Part shown: piece by piece, positions 44,070 through 53,333 of the stretch
Position numbering within the stretch: position 1 is the first letter of the stretch
How the letters are laid out: every line of letters begins with the position of its first letter
Source of the DNA: DASXHY01 sp036272195
GTDB taxonomy: Bacteria > Verrucomicrobiota > Verrucomicrobiia > Limisphaerales > DASXHY01
Assembly: GCA_036272195.1 (NCBI GenBank)
Contig: DATAZE010000019.1
Coordinates: 19,464 to 83,463 of the forward strand
Reading direction: 5' to 3'
DNA length: 64,000 nucleotides
Made by a program: the position numbers and the translations under genes
Notes under the pieces: generated by a model
Told to the model about the DNA's origin: nothing
The model's input: the letters and a program-made list of their open reading frames with translations, nothing else
The model's database searches: none

Positions 44070-46445
44070 ATGAATCGAAACCGAATTACCCTAATTTCAA
44101 TGATGGCTGGAGTGGCTTTTTCCGCCAGCGCGGTCGGTCCGCTCCAATTCACCAATATCACCAGCCAGGTGGCTGCGCCGGCCAAGTCGTTATTGGGAGC
44201 CGCCTACGACCGCAATAGCACCTTCGTATTGGTCGGATCGAATTCGACGATTTTGGAGGGAACGTTCATTGCGAACCAGTCCAATAAATGGGCCCAGGTC
44301 CCTACAAATATTGCGCCGAAACTTAACGCCGTGACGTGGGGAAATGGTCTTTTCCTCGCCGGCGGCACCAGTAATAAAATCTTTAGCTCGTCCGATGGCG
44401 TAACCTGGACCAATGGCGGACAGATTTTTCCAAACACAGCAGAGGCGGCGGCCCTGGCCTTTAATGATGGTGATGGGCGTTTTGTGACGGTTGCGCAGGC
44501 TCCGGAAATCGCAGCGGCAGATGCTTCATCCCTGAGTTGGACTGTCTCAACCCTTAATCCGCATCCGACGTTTCTCGAATCCTTTCGGGGAGTAACGCCA
44601 GTTGGCGGCAATGGTTTTGTTGCGTGCGGCATCCTGGGTGATATTCGAACGTCCGCGGATGGGGGAGCTAGTTGGCAACTCAACCAGGGGCACGTGAATC
44701 TTCCGGACCTCCTGGGGATAGCCGCGGACGATGGCCAAACGGTGGTCAGCGTCGGAGTCAGATCGAATGGATTAGCTACGGCCATCGTTTCCACAGATGG
44801 AGGCGTGACCTGGAATCCCTCGACCGGCACTACATCGGACAACCTGAACGCCGTTGCATTCTCCGGAATGACCGGAGGATTTGTCGCTGTCGGAAGCAAC
44901 GGGGTCATTTTGGTCAGCACGGACAGTGGCGTTAGCTGGTCCCCAAGGCCTAAGATCACTCCTTCAAGCCTCTATGGCATCGCCTTTGGGAGAACTAATC
45001 TCTTCAGCGGCGTAGGGGTCATCGTGGGGCAGGGCGGAACGGTGCTTCTCGCGGGCACGGCGCCTGCGACGCCGATACTTCCGGTCAACCAGACGAATTT
45101 TTCCTCTTCGCTTCCGAACCCGCCGCTTTCGGCCACCATCGTTAACGACCTGGATCATCCGGTTGGCACCGTGACCATGGATTGGTATAACTCCAGCGGA
45201 GCGCTCGTTTCCAGTGGCACCGTCAATTTCACTCCTTTGGATACCTTGCCCGCGGGAGATAATGCGGCCGCCAATTATACCTATTTCGCAGTCGCGCGCG
45301 ATTTGCGAACCGGATTCACGAACTCGACGGCGCTGCCGGTGGTGTTGTCGATCGTCCCGCGTCCAAAATCCACTATCACCAGTCCGTTGGTCCGCACGAA
45401 CTGCAATGATGGTAGTCCTTTCACGCTGACGAATGTTCTCACGGGCATCGGTCCGTGGATTATTCAGTGGTCGACTGGCGACGTACAGACAAACACTGAC
45501 GGCGGATCCGGGCCGGTGATCAATACGCTTACCATTTTCCCGACCAACACGACAACATCGCCAATCAGCCTCACGTATTCGGTGACGAGCCTCACCGCGT
45601 TTTTAACGAACAACGGAACCGTGGTGATGGGCACTGCCCTGGCCGGTGATTTGATCGGCACGAATGAATTGACTATAAATCCCCGCCCGACGTCGATGCT
45701 GACGAGTCTTGACCAGACCAACTGTAATAATGGGACTCCGTTCACGATTACGGCCGCACTCACCGGCACCGCTCCGTGGACCGTAACGTGGTCCGATGGT
45801 TTGACTCTTAGTTACGGTGCAAGTCCCGCCGTCCGGACAGTGGTCGCGACCAATGTTAATCCGAATGCGGCGTTGACGTTTACGCTTTGGGTCAATGCCT
45901 TGTCGGACGCCAACTGCACGGCTGAACCGCAGGATTTGATGGGCACAAATACGCTGACCATCTTCCCCAATCCGCCGCCGCCGGTCAGTCTCGGAAACGT
46001 GACCAACTGCTTCGGCATCACCAACCCGCCGCTGTCGGTCACCGTGACCAATGGCGCCACGGCGGACTGGTTTGATGCGAACACGAACCTGTTGTTCGCC
46101 GGCACGACCAACTTCATTTCGACCAACACGGCTGTTGGCGTCTATACTAATTATGCGTTGACGCGCCTTATCGATTCCGGATGCACCAGCGCTGATTTCA
46201 CACCGGTGTTGTTCGTGATCCAGGATTGCACGAATCTGATTTCGGGCATCACCCTCGACAACGGAACCAATGCGGTCGTGCAATGGTACGGAAACTTTGT
46301 GCTTCAATCGGCGACGAATTTGTCTCCGCCGGTGACTTGGATCACCCTGACACAGGGCATTCCTGGAATCACAAATTCATGGACGAACTCCACCGTGCCG
46401 CCGCCGGATGCAAACTTCTTCCGGCTGTATGCGCCGACGAATTAA
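44070..46445 (+). CDS. Secreted Asp-box (BNR-like) propeller protein with Ig-like repeats
   Basis: A 791-residue exported protein with signal M-N-R-N-R-I-T-L-I-S-M-M-A-G-V-A-F-S-A-S and cleavage near 23. The first 330 residues form a propeller with Asp-box motifs S-x-D-G-x-x-W (S-S-D-G-V-T-W near 108, S-A-D-G-G-A-S-W near 195, S-T-D-G-G-V-T-W near 241, S-T-D-S-G-V-S-W near 283). Two or three Ig/SprB-like units follow (R-T-N-C-N-D-G-S-P-F-T-L and Q-T-N-C-N-N-G-T-P-F-T-I). The end (L-Q-S-A-T-N-L-S-P-P-V-T-W...F-F-R-L-Y-A) is a Verrucomicrobia-type C-terminal module. Start 19 bases after the barrel gene suggests cotranscription. Confidence 0.8.
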   Translation: MNRNRITLISMMAGVAFSASAVGPLQFTNITSQVAAPAKSLLGAAYDRNSTFVLVGSNSTILEGTFIANQSNKWAQVPTNIAPKLNAVTWGNGLFLAGGTSNKIFSSSDGVTWTNGGQIFPNTAEAAALAFNDGDGRFVTVAQAPEIAAADASSLSWTVSTLNPHPTFLESFRGVTPVGGNGFVACGILGDIRTSADGGASWQLNQGHVNLPDLLGIAADDGQTVVSVGVRSNGLATAIVSTDGGVTWNPSTGTTSDNLNAVAFSGMTGGFVAVGSNGVILVSTDSGVSWSPRPKITPSSLYGIAFGRTNLFSGVGVIVGQGGTVLLAGTAPATPILPVNQTNFSSSLPNPPLSATIVNDLDHPVGTVTMDWYNSSGALVSSGTVNFTPLDTLPAGDNAAANYTYFAVARDLRTGFTNSTALPVVLSIVPRPKSTITSPLVRTNCNDGSPFTLTNVLTGIGPWIIQWSTGDVQTNTDGGSGPVINTLTIFPTNTTTSPISLTYSVTSLTAFLTNNGTVVMGTALAGDLIGTNELTINPRPTSMLTSLDQTNCNNGTPFTITAALTGTAPWTVTWSDGLTLSYGASPAVRTVVATNVNPNAALTFTLWVNALSDANCTAEPQDLMGTNTLTIFPNPPPPVSLGNVTNCFGITNPPLSVTVTNGATADWFDANTNLLFAGTTNFISTNTAVGVYTNYALTRLIDSGCTSADFTPVLFVIQDCTNLISGITLDNGTNAVVQWYGNFVLQSATNLSPPVTWITLTQGIPGITNSWTNSTVPPPDANFFRLYAPTN

Positions 46446-46625
46446 GAGTGGAACGAGTTAGCAATTTCAAGCGGAGTGGAAATTCTGCTTGTCCAGTAGC
46501 TCGTTCTTTGTCAGCCTGCGCATCGTCAATCCACGCTCGTTTCGGGCCCGCCGTTGGCACGGTTGCTCTGCGACCGGTCTTTGCGGGACCAATGGGCGCA
46601 TGTTCAACTCTGACGGAACTTTGCG

Positions 46626-47552
46626 ATGCAAAACACGGCTTTGACTGAGCAGGAGAGCAGTTGGGTAAACGAAGTCGCTCATCGACTTCGATTAATCCAG
46701 GCGGACGCCGATTCGCTCGGCCCGGAAAAACGCCGAGAATATCTCCAGGAGGAAATTGCCCGCAGTCTCAAAAACGTCCCGCCCGCCCGGCGCAAAGGCC
46801 ATTTGGAATGGTTGCTGGAGCGCTTTCCCGTCGCGGGGCGGATAGTCACGTCCGCCGCTCCCATCGCCGCGCCCGCACCGGCTCCCAAGCCCGTGGCGGA
46901 AACGCCGGGGCAAATCCTGGATCGTTTCCTGGCCGCCGCTCCCGGACTGCCCGAGGATCATCGCAAAGCTTTTTCAAAAAAATTAGCCGATGCCGGTTTT
47001 GCCTCGGTGGACCGCGATGCGCAGACTATGGACGTATCGGAAGAATTGCGGCAAAAACTTGGCCTCAAACCCGAGCAAGAACCCCGGCTGGCGCGAGTGA
47101 TTCAATTGACGGTGCTGCTGACGGATATTTTTGATCGCCTGGACCAGACCGCCGTCGCCACCTTGCGCGACCTGGCGCCGAAAAGTCCGTTGCTCAAACG
47201 CCAGCACAGTTTTCGCGGCGTGGCCACCCGGTTTCTGGTCGCGGAGAACGAGGGTGAGCAGATGGAGGCGCAATTGCGCGCGGTTGCCTCGCTGCTGGGC
47301 GCGCTGCTGGCTGCCACGCTGGGCGGTGGAAAAGAATTTGGCAAACGGTTTGTCGAACGGTTCACTCCCGAGGCGATTGAAGATGTCATCACCGGCGAAG
47401 GTGGAAAGATGTTTGGCCCGAATAAAAAGGAACGCTGCTGGGATCGTTACAAGGATCTCGCCGGCGATTATGCAACCCCTGATTTAATTGACCGGCGGAT
47501 CAAAGAGGCATTCGCCGCCATCGTGGAGAGGACGATGACTTCCGGACGATAA
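46626..47552 (+). CDS. T6SS-associated TagH/ImpI C-terminal-like protein lacking FHA
   Basis: A 308-residue soluble protein. The first 60 residues are helical, followed by an Ala/Pro-rich linker (75-92) and a helical C-terminal half. The last 80 residues (R-F-T-P-E-A-I-E-D-V-I-T, then C-W-D-R-Y-K-D-L and I-K-E-A-F-A-A-I) follow the pattern I know from the C-terminus of TagH/ImpI FHA proteins (R-F-x-P-x-x-L-E...W-x-x-Y-x-x-x-Y). No FHA domain (G-R, S, H pattern) is visible. It sits immediately before tssK with a three-base gap, as fha does in many T6SS clusters. Assignment is by partial similarity and position. Confidence 0.6.
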   Translation: MQNTALTEQESSWVNEVAHRLRLIQADADSLGPEKRREYLQEEIARSLKNVPPARRKGHLEWLLERFPVAGRIVTSAAPIAAPAPAPKPVAETPGQILDRFLAAAPGLPEDHRKAFSKKLADAGFASVDRDAQTMDVSEELRQKLGLKPEQEPRLARVIQLTVLLTDIFDRLDQTAVATLRDLAPKSPLLKRQHSFRGVATRFLVAENEGEQMEAQLRAVASLLGALLAATLGGGKEFGKRFVERFTPEAIEDVITGEGGKMFGPNKKERCWDRYKDLAGDYATPDLIDRRIKEAFAAIVERTMTSGR

Positions 47553-47555
47553 GCT

Positions 47556-48911
47556 ATGCACGTCCACTGGCATGAAGGATTGTTTCTGCAACCGCACCAC
47601 CTGCAGCTCATGCAGCGTGAATTGCAGACGGATGTTCGCGCGGCGCGTTCGCTGCTGACGCCCTATTGTTACGGCGTGGTGGAGAGCAAGCTTTCGTACG
47701 ACGACCTGGCGGACGGGCGAATTCGCTTCGAACATTTGCGGGCCATCATGCCCAGCGGCCAGGAGGTTTTCTTTCCTGAGAACGCGAACCTGCCGGCGCT
47801 GGATATCAAGGCCGAGCTGGCGCGCGGGGGCACCGGCATGGAGATATTGTTGGTGGTACCGCTCTATACACGCGGCCGCGCCAATTCTTTCCGCCAGGGC
47901 GACCAGGCGGATCCGCGCATCAAGCTGCTTTATATTCCTGAGGACGTCCGCGAAATTGCCGATGAAAATACCGGCGAGAACCGCCAGTCCGTTCACCTGC
48001 GCAAAATCAACGCGCGCGTCGCGCTCAAGAAAGACGATCTCTCTGACACCGAATCGCTGCCCATCCTGCGTGTCATTCGTTCGGTGGGCGAGGATTCGGG
48101 AAAACCGCGGCCCGATCCCGAATTTGTTCCGCCATCGCTGCTCCTGAAGTCGTCGCCCACGCTGCACGACATGATGCGGGAACTTTCGGCGCAGTTGAAC
48201 GCCAGCCGGAGCGACCTGCGGGTGAAGGCGGCCACCGGCGGCATGGGGCTGGAAGTGAAATGGGAATTGACCATGCGGTTGACGGTGCTGAATCGTTTTT
48301 GCGGCAGCCTGCCTTCCATAGTGGAGGAGGGGATCATTTCGCCGTTTGCGATCTACCTGCAATTGCGGGAGTTGCTGGGCGAGTTGCTTGCGCTTTATCC
48401 CGAAAAGACCACTTTCGATTGCGAGGCCTACAATCACTTGGATCCGTTGCGCTCGTTCAAGGAGCTGGACCTCAAAATTCGCGACCTGATCCGGGTCACC
48501 AAGGGAATTGAGCCGTTGCGGGTGCCGTTCGCCGGCAATCCCGGGCTGCTGCGCGCCACGCTGGAGCCGCAGCATTTCGAAAAGCCGACCGGCTATTATC
48601 TGGGGGTGGCGACTCGCGCCGACCGGACGAAGCTGGCGTTGTATTTGAGCGACGCGAACAAGTTCAAGCTGATGCCGCGCAGCATGGAGCAGGTCGCGAT
48701 TTTCGGCGTGGAACTCAAGGAGGAAAACCATCCTCCGCTGGATTTGCCCGGCCAGAGCAACTTGTATTATTTCCGCGTTGTGCCCACCTCGAACCAGCGC
48801 CGATGGGACACCATCAAGCAAGACAAGGCGATTTCGCTGGTGTGGAATAATTCCGAAATGGATTTGAGCGACGCGAAATTCACGCTCTTCATGACACTGC
48901 CTTCCGCATGA
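47556..48911 (+). CDS. tssK: T6SS baseplate-membrane connector TssK
   Basis: A 451-residue TssK (ImpJ/VasE), which links the baseplate to TssL/TssM. The family signature opens the protein: V-H-W-H-E-G-L-F-L-Q-P-H-H-L-Q. Later blocks S-L-L-T-P-Y-C-Y-G-V, F-F-P-E-N-A-N and Y-Y-L-G-V fit the family. Length is standard. It is cytoplasmic. It overlaps tssL by four bases (ATGA). Confidence 0.96.
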   Translation: MHVHWHEGLFLQPHHLQLMQRELQTDVRAARSLLTPYCYGVVESKLSYDDLADGRIRFEHLRAIMPSGQEVFFPENANLPALDIKAELARGGTGMEILLVVPLYTRGRANSFRQGDQADPRIKLLYIPEDVREIADENTGENRQSVHLRKINARVALKKDDLSDTESLPILRVIRSVGEDSGKPRPDPEFVPPSLLLKSSPTLHDMMRELSAQLNASRSDLRVKAATGGMGLEVKWELTMRLTVLNRFCGSLPSIVEEGIISPFAIYLQLRELLGELLALYPEKTTFDCEAYNHLDPLRSFKELDLKIRDLIRVTKGIEPLRVPFAGNPGLLRATLEPQHFEKPTGYYLGVATRADRTKLALYLSDANKFKLMPRSMEQVAIFGVELKEENHPPLDLPGQSNLYYFRVVPTSNQRRWDTIKQDKAISLVWNNSEMDLSDAKFTLFMTLPSA

Positions 48912-49600
48912 AACTACTGGAAATTTACGAAGACTTGTTTCAATTCGTTTGCCGCCTCAACCGCGTGGCGAGGACGGACGCGCAGCCGGACTACGGGCGC
49001 ATCCGCTCGGAGGTCAAGACGGTGCTCGACGAAATCAATCGGCGCGCGGTGTCCGATGTGCAGATGGCGAACCAGATCAAGAAGCTGGAACTGCCGATGA
49101 TTTTTTTCGTCGATAACGTGATCTGCACGAGCCGCCTGAAGTTCGCGCCGCAATGGGCGGAAAACCGGCTCGCCAAGGAGCGCAACGAACTTGCCGGCGA
49201 CGAACGGTTCTTCGATTTTCTGGAACAGGATTTGACCGATCCGAGTGAGGAAGCCGCCGAGCGGCTGGCGGTTTATTACACCTGCTTTGGCCTCGGGTTC
49301 ATGGGCATGTATATCTCGCAGCCCGAAAAGATACGCCAGCACCAGGAGCAGATTTATCCGCGGCTCGGAAGATGGATGGACCGGGATTCGAGCAGGAAAA
49401 TCACGGAAGAGGCGTATCAAAGCACGGACACCCGCGTTTTGACCGAGCCGCCCAGCCGGAAAATTATTTTGGTGGCAATTCTTTTTGTGTTCGTGAGCCT
49501 GAGCGTCCTTGCCGTTTATTATGGCTTGTACGCCAAGGCATCGTACGACCTGACGAACTCGATTGACCAGATCATGGAGCAGGCCCACGCGAGCAAATAG
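48908..49600 (+). CDS. tssL: T6SS membrane protein TssL (DotU family)
   Basis: A 230-residue DotU-type protein: a cytoplasmic helical domain (L-E-I-Y-E-D-L-F-Q-F-V, F-F-V-D-N-V-I-C, F-F-D-F-L-E-Q-D-L, Y-Y-T-C-F-G-L-G-F-M-G-M-Y) and one C-terminal transmembrane helix at about 184-205, the tail-anchored topology of TssL. There is no peptidoglycan-binding OmpA extension, so anchoring to the cell wall must be done elsewhere. It overlaps tssK and precedes tssM by 23 bases. Confidence 0.95.
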   Translation: MKLLEIYEDLFQFVCRLNRVARTDAQPDYGRIRSEVKTVLDEINRRAVSDVQMANQIKKLELPMIFFVDNVICTSRLKFAPQWAENRLAKERNELAGDERFFDFLEQDLTDPSEEAAERLAVYYTCFGLGFMGMYISQPEKIRQHQEQIYPRLGRWMDRDSSRKITEEAYQSTDTRVLTEPPSRKIILVAILFVFVSLSVLAVYYGLYAKASYDLTNSIDQIMEQAHASK

Positions 49601-49623
49601 CGCGGGCGAACTGATGCTTTCGT

Positions 49624-52600
49624 ATGGATGATGATTCAAAAACGCAAGGCCTGATAAAAGTTGGACTCGGCGCCGTTGGTTTGGGCGCCATTGGCGCGGC
49701 TGTGGCCGTGCCCAAATTCGGCATTTGGATTGCCTTGATCATAGTGGTCCTGGCGCTCCTGCTTTTTGGCGGTTACTTCCTTTGGCAACGCGCCCGCGCC
49801 AAACGCAAACGCGAGCTGTTCACGTCGGCCATCGAGGCGCAAACTTCCGCGGCGCCGACGGCCATCAGCGATCCCAACAAACGCGCTTCGCTGGACAAGG
49901 TGCGGCAGAAATTCCAGACCGGCCTCCAGGAATTCAAGAGCCGCGGCAAGGACATCTATAAATTACCGTGGTATGCCATCATCGGTGAGTCCGGCTCAGG
50001 AAAAACCGAAGCCATCCGGCATTCGGGAATCGATTTCCCGCCGGGGATGCAGGATGAACTCCAGGGTTCCGGCGGCACGGTGAACATGGATTGGTGGTTC
50101 ACCAATCGCGGCATCATTCTCGACACGGCCGGGTCGATGATTTTCAGCGAGGCGCGCGCGGGTGAAACCCCGGAATGGCGCGAGTTTCTCCGGTTGCTCA
50201 AAAAAGCGCGGCCGCATTGTCCGCTCAACGGACTGTTCCTGGTGCTCTCCGTTGAAAGCCTCATTCGCGATTCATCGGAAAAAATCGCGCAGAAAGCCAG
50301 CGTGCTGGCGCAGCAACTGGACCTGATCCAGAAGACGCTGGACGTGCGTTTTCCGGTTTACCTGCTCATCACGAAATGCGATTTGCTGATTGGGTTTCGC
50401 GAATTTTTTGACAACATCGAAGATCCGTTGTTGCAGCACCAGATTTTCGGCTGGTCAAATCCCGATCCGCTGGACTCGTCCTTTCGGCCCGACCTGGTGG
50501 ACCAGCATCTCAAGAGTATTGCTGACCGTGTGCGCCGGCGACGGCTGGCGTTGTTGCGCGATTCAGGCTCCATGAATCGGTTGGGCGATACGCAGCAATT
50601 TTTCTCGCCGACTTATCAGCTGGGAAAAGGCGCGCCAATGGGCCGTCGCCTGGATGAGGTCGATTCCATGTTTGCGTTGCCGGAGAGTGTCATGCGCCTG
50701 GCTCCGCGGCTGCGGCGTTATCTGGAAACGATTTTTGTCGCGGGCGAATGGTCGGCCAAACCGGTTTTTCTGCGCGGCATTTATTTCACCTCCTCCATGC
50801 GCGAAGGCAAGGCGCTTGACGAGGCAATTGCATTGGCCACGGGACTGTCCCTGGATCAACTGCCGGAGAGCCACGCGTTCGACAAGAGCAAGGCTCTCTT
50901 TTTGCGTGATTTGTTTCATGAAAAGGTTTTCCGCGAAAGCGGCCTCGTCACTCGTGCAACCAACACTTTGAAATTACTGCGCCAACGTCAGGCGCTGATT
51001 TTTGGTTCTGCCGGCGCCGCGTTGCTCATCCTTTTGATCTTCGCGGGTTTCAGCTATCGCAATCTGAAACGCAGTGTTCTTTCCGAAGCCGCGTATTGGC
51101 GCGCCGGGGCCGCGAATTGGACGGCGGGCCAGTGGTCTCCGCCCATCGTAAATTCCGGCGGCAGCGATGACCCGCTGCATTTTTCTTATGGCGGCAGCAA
51201 TATGGTGGCCGGCATAGATAAAACTGTCGTCGATTATCAGCGCGGGCTGCAGGACATCGTGCAACAGGGATTTTCCGTCGGCTGGATTTTCAAACCGGTT
51301 TCCTGGATGAGCAAAGTGGGCAAACGGCCCGAGGCGCAGGCACTTTTGTTTGAGGGTGGAGTGTTGAAGCCGTTGATCGCCGACACACGGAACAAGATGG
51401 TAAATCGCACCAATGTGAATTCGAGCACGTTGGGCCGGCACCAAAAAGCGCTCATGGCTTTGATACAACTGGAGGCTGACGGACTGGCCGGCGGCTCGCG
51501 GGGCGGTGTGCTGGCGCAGACCAATGCGACAGAAAAATCCGAAAAATACCTTTCCGCGCTGCTGTCTTACCTCATGGATTCCGATCAGAAACCGGATACG
51601 AATCTGGTCGAGGTGTTTGCCTGGACTTACTCACGGAAACAAAACGCCGCCGGATTGTGGCCGCCAACGGATCTTTTAGGGGGGCCGCATTTGTCGAACA
51701 ATGTGGCGATTGGCCGAGGTCTGCAAAGTTTCAGCGCGGCTCACCGGGAGGCTGAAAAGCAAATCACCAGTGAACTGCAACTGGCCAACGACTTGGTCGC
51801 CGCGCTCGCCACCTACGCCCAGACCGAGACTCACTTGCTGGCCAAGGATGTTGGCGATCCGTGTTCGTTCCTCGACAAGGAACTGAATCCCGCCTGGCAG
51901 TCCGCGGACAATAGCCTGCATCTCCTGATGGCAGCCACTAATTACACGACGGCTCCCGTGACGAATCTCTCCGCGCGTTACATGGTCCTGGAAGACGCGG
52001 CGCGGAGTGCTTCTTCGTCATCCATCCGCGACATCGATTCTGAATTGCCCGAGGCTTATAAAAATACCGGCATCATTTACGAAATACGCGAGCAGTTCAG
52101 CCGCATGGCATCGGAAGGCGCGCGGACCGTCATGGATGCTTATACCAAACGGAAAGACGCGGTGACGTTGCTCGATTCGAAATATGTTACTCCTCCGCCG
52201 GGCGCGCGGAAATCGGCTTACGCGCTGCGCTACTCTCTTTACACGCAGGCCTGCGACCTCGCGAAATCGCCGATCAATGCAGACGAGACGATGATCGGCG
52301 ACCAATGGAAACGATTTGGAAAACTCAAAGAAATGGCGGACCGCTTCCGGACCAGCCTGACCGACTATAAGGGCGCGATGGCCGATACCGCTTCGGACGT
52401 GTGCAACCAGGTCGCGGGTGATGCCGAGCAGCGGTTGAAGGGCAAGTTCGTGGACAGCTATTTGAATGTCGTGAAGGAAAAGCTGCCGGAACTGATTAAT
52501 CAATCTTCATGGACTGCCGCGGCGGTGACGAATGTCCATTCCTGGTTTGAACGCGTCCAGGCGGACGTGAATGCGGGGCAGGGCGTCATCCCTGACGATA

Positions 52601-53304
52601 AACTAGCCGATGTGCGCGCGCAGTTGAGGTCCGCCCGCGAAGGCGCGCTGAAGGGAATTCAAAATGATTTGAAACGGACGATCGGTTTTCCGGTCATTAT
52701 CAATTCGAAAAAATCAATGAGCCTGGCGGACTTGCGGAAGACCGGGTTGCTGCTGGACGGGCTCTCGCGTGAATGGCAAAGCCCGATTTGGTCGAGCCAA
52801 TCGGACGTATTCCCGTCCCTGCAACGCGACAGCGACCACTATGCGTCCGTGGTCAGTTCGCTGGTGACCGAGGATGGCAGTCCCGCGCACTGGGAGATCT
52901 GGTTTGTCGCGCCCGACCAGGCGAACGCCAAAGACACGGACATCATCCGGATTTTCCGGGCAGTGCAGGTTTCTGTCGGCTCCAGTTCATCGGATTGGGT
53001 GGATTTGACGCGCACGTCCGGACCGGCCGTCCGCCTCGCGGAAGGCACGGTTGATAGCGGCGTCCATATCGCCTTCCGGCGATTGCAAAATGATCCGTCC
53101 TCGGAATCGACAAAGGTGGATGATGCGGATTGGGGAATGGCCCGGTTGATTCAAGGCCCGGAGTATTCCGCCGAACGCAGGGATGGCGGAATCACGTGGC
53201 GGTTCCAGGTCAAACTCGAAGACCAGGGCGTGAGCGGCAACGCCACGTTCGAGGCGCGATTGAAAAAACCGCTGCCGACGGTGAGCGATTGGCCAAAACA
53301 ATAG
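49624..53304 (+). CDS. tssM: T6SS inner-membrane channel protein TssM (IcmF family)
   Basis: A 1,226-residue IcmF-family protein. N-terminal helices lie near 14-30 and 33-54, then a cytoplasmic GTPase-like domain with an intact Walker A, I-I-G121-E-S-G-S-G-K-T128, and a Walker B-like I-I-L-D-T-A-G near 170. A third helix near 458-478 leads to a periplasmic body of about 740 residues rich in helices, ending in a beta domain (I-T-W-R-F-Q-V-K-L). Together with TssL and a lipoprotein it forms the T6SS trans-envelope complex. An intact Walker A is not universal in TssM. Confidence 0.96.
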   Translation: MDDDSKTQGLIKVGLGAVGLGAIGAAVAVPKFGIWIALIIVVLALLLFGGYFLWQRARAKRKRELFTSAIEAQTSAAPTAISDPNKRASLDKVRQKFQTGLQEFKSRGKDIYKLPWYAIIGESGSGKTEAIRHSGIDFPPGMQDELQGSGGTVNMDWWFTNRGIILDTAGSMIFSEARAGETPEWREFLRLLKKARPHCPLNGLFLVLSVESLIRDSSEKIAQKASVLAQQLDLIQKTLDVRFPVYLLITKCDLLIGFREFFDNIEDPLLQHQIFGWSNPDPLDSSFRPDLVDQHLKSIADRVRRRRLALLRDSGSMNRLGDTQQFFSPTYQLGKGAPMGRRLDEVDSMFALPESVMRLAPRLRRYLETIFVAGEWSAKPVFLRGIYFTSSMREGKALDEAIALATGLSLDQLPESHAFDKSKALFLRDLFHEKVFRESGLVTRATNTLKLLRQRQALIFGSAGAALLILLIFAGFSYRNLKRSVLSEAAYWRAGAANWTAGQWSPPIVNSGGSDDPLHFSYGGSNMVAGIDKTVVDYQRGLQDIVQQGFSVGWIFKPVSWMSKVGKRPEAQALLFEGGVLKPLIADTRNKMVNRTNVNSSTLGRHQKALMALIQLEADGLAGGSRGGVLAQTNATEKSEKYLSALLSYLMDSDQKPDTNLVEVFAWTYSRKQNAAGLWPPTDLLGGPHLSNNVAIGRGLQSFSAAHREAEKQITSELQLANDLVAALATYAQTETHLLAKDVGDPCSFLDKELNPAWQSADNSLHLLMAATNYTTAPVTNLSARYMVLEDAARSASSSSIRDIDSELPEAYKNTGIIYEIREQFSRMASEGARTVMDAYTKRKDAVTLLDSKYVTPPPGARKSAYALRYSLYTQACDLAKSPINADETMIGDQWKRFGKLKEMADRFRTSLTDYKGAMADTASDVCNQVAGDAEQRLKGKFVDSYLNVVKEKLPELINQSSWTAAAVTNVHSWFERVQADVNAGQGVIPDDKLADVRAQLRSAREGALKGIQNDLKRTIGFPVIINSKKSMSLADLRKTGLLLDGLSREWQSPIWSSQSDVFPSLQRDSDHYASVVSSLVTEDGSPAHWEIWFVAPDQANAKDTDIIRIFRAVQVSVGSSSSDWVDLTRTSGPAVRLAEGTVDSGVHIAFRRLQNDPSSESTKVDDADWGMARLIQGPEYSAERRDGGITWRFQVKLEDQGVSGNATFEARLKKPLPTVSDWPKQ

Positions 53305-53333
53305 GCGGCGGAAATTCCGGCAGATGCTGGTGA

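Noticed and set aside
47484..48821. Minus-strand frame of 445 codons
   Set aside because: Antisense to tssK, which is certain.
49773..50264. Small minus-strand frames in tssM
   Set aside because: Shadows of a certain gene.
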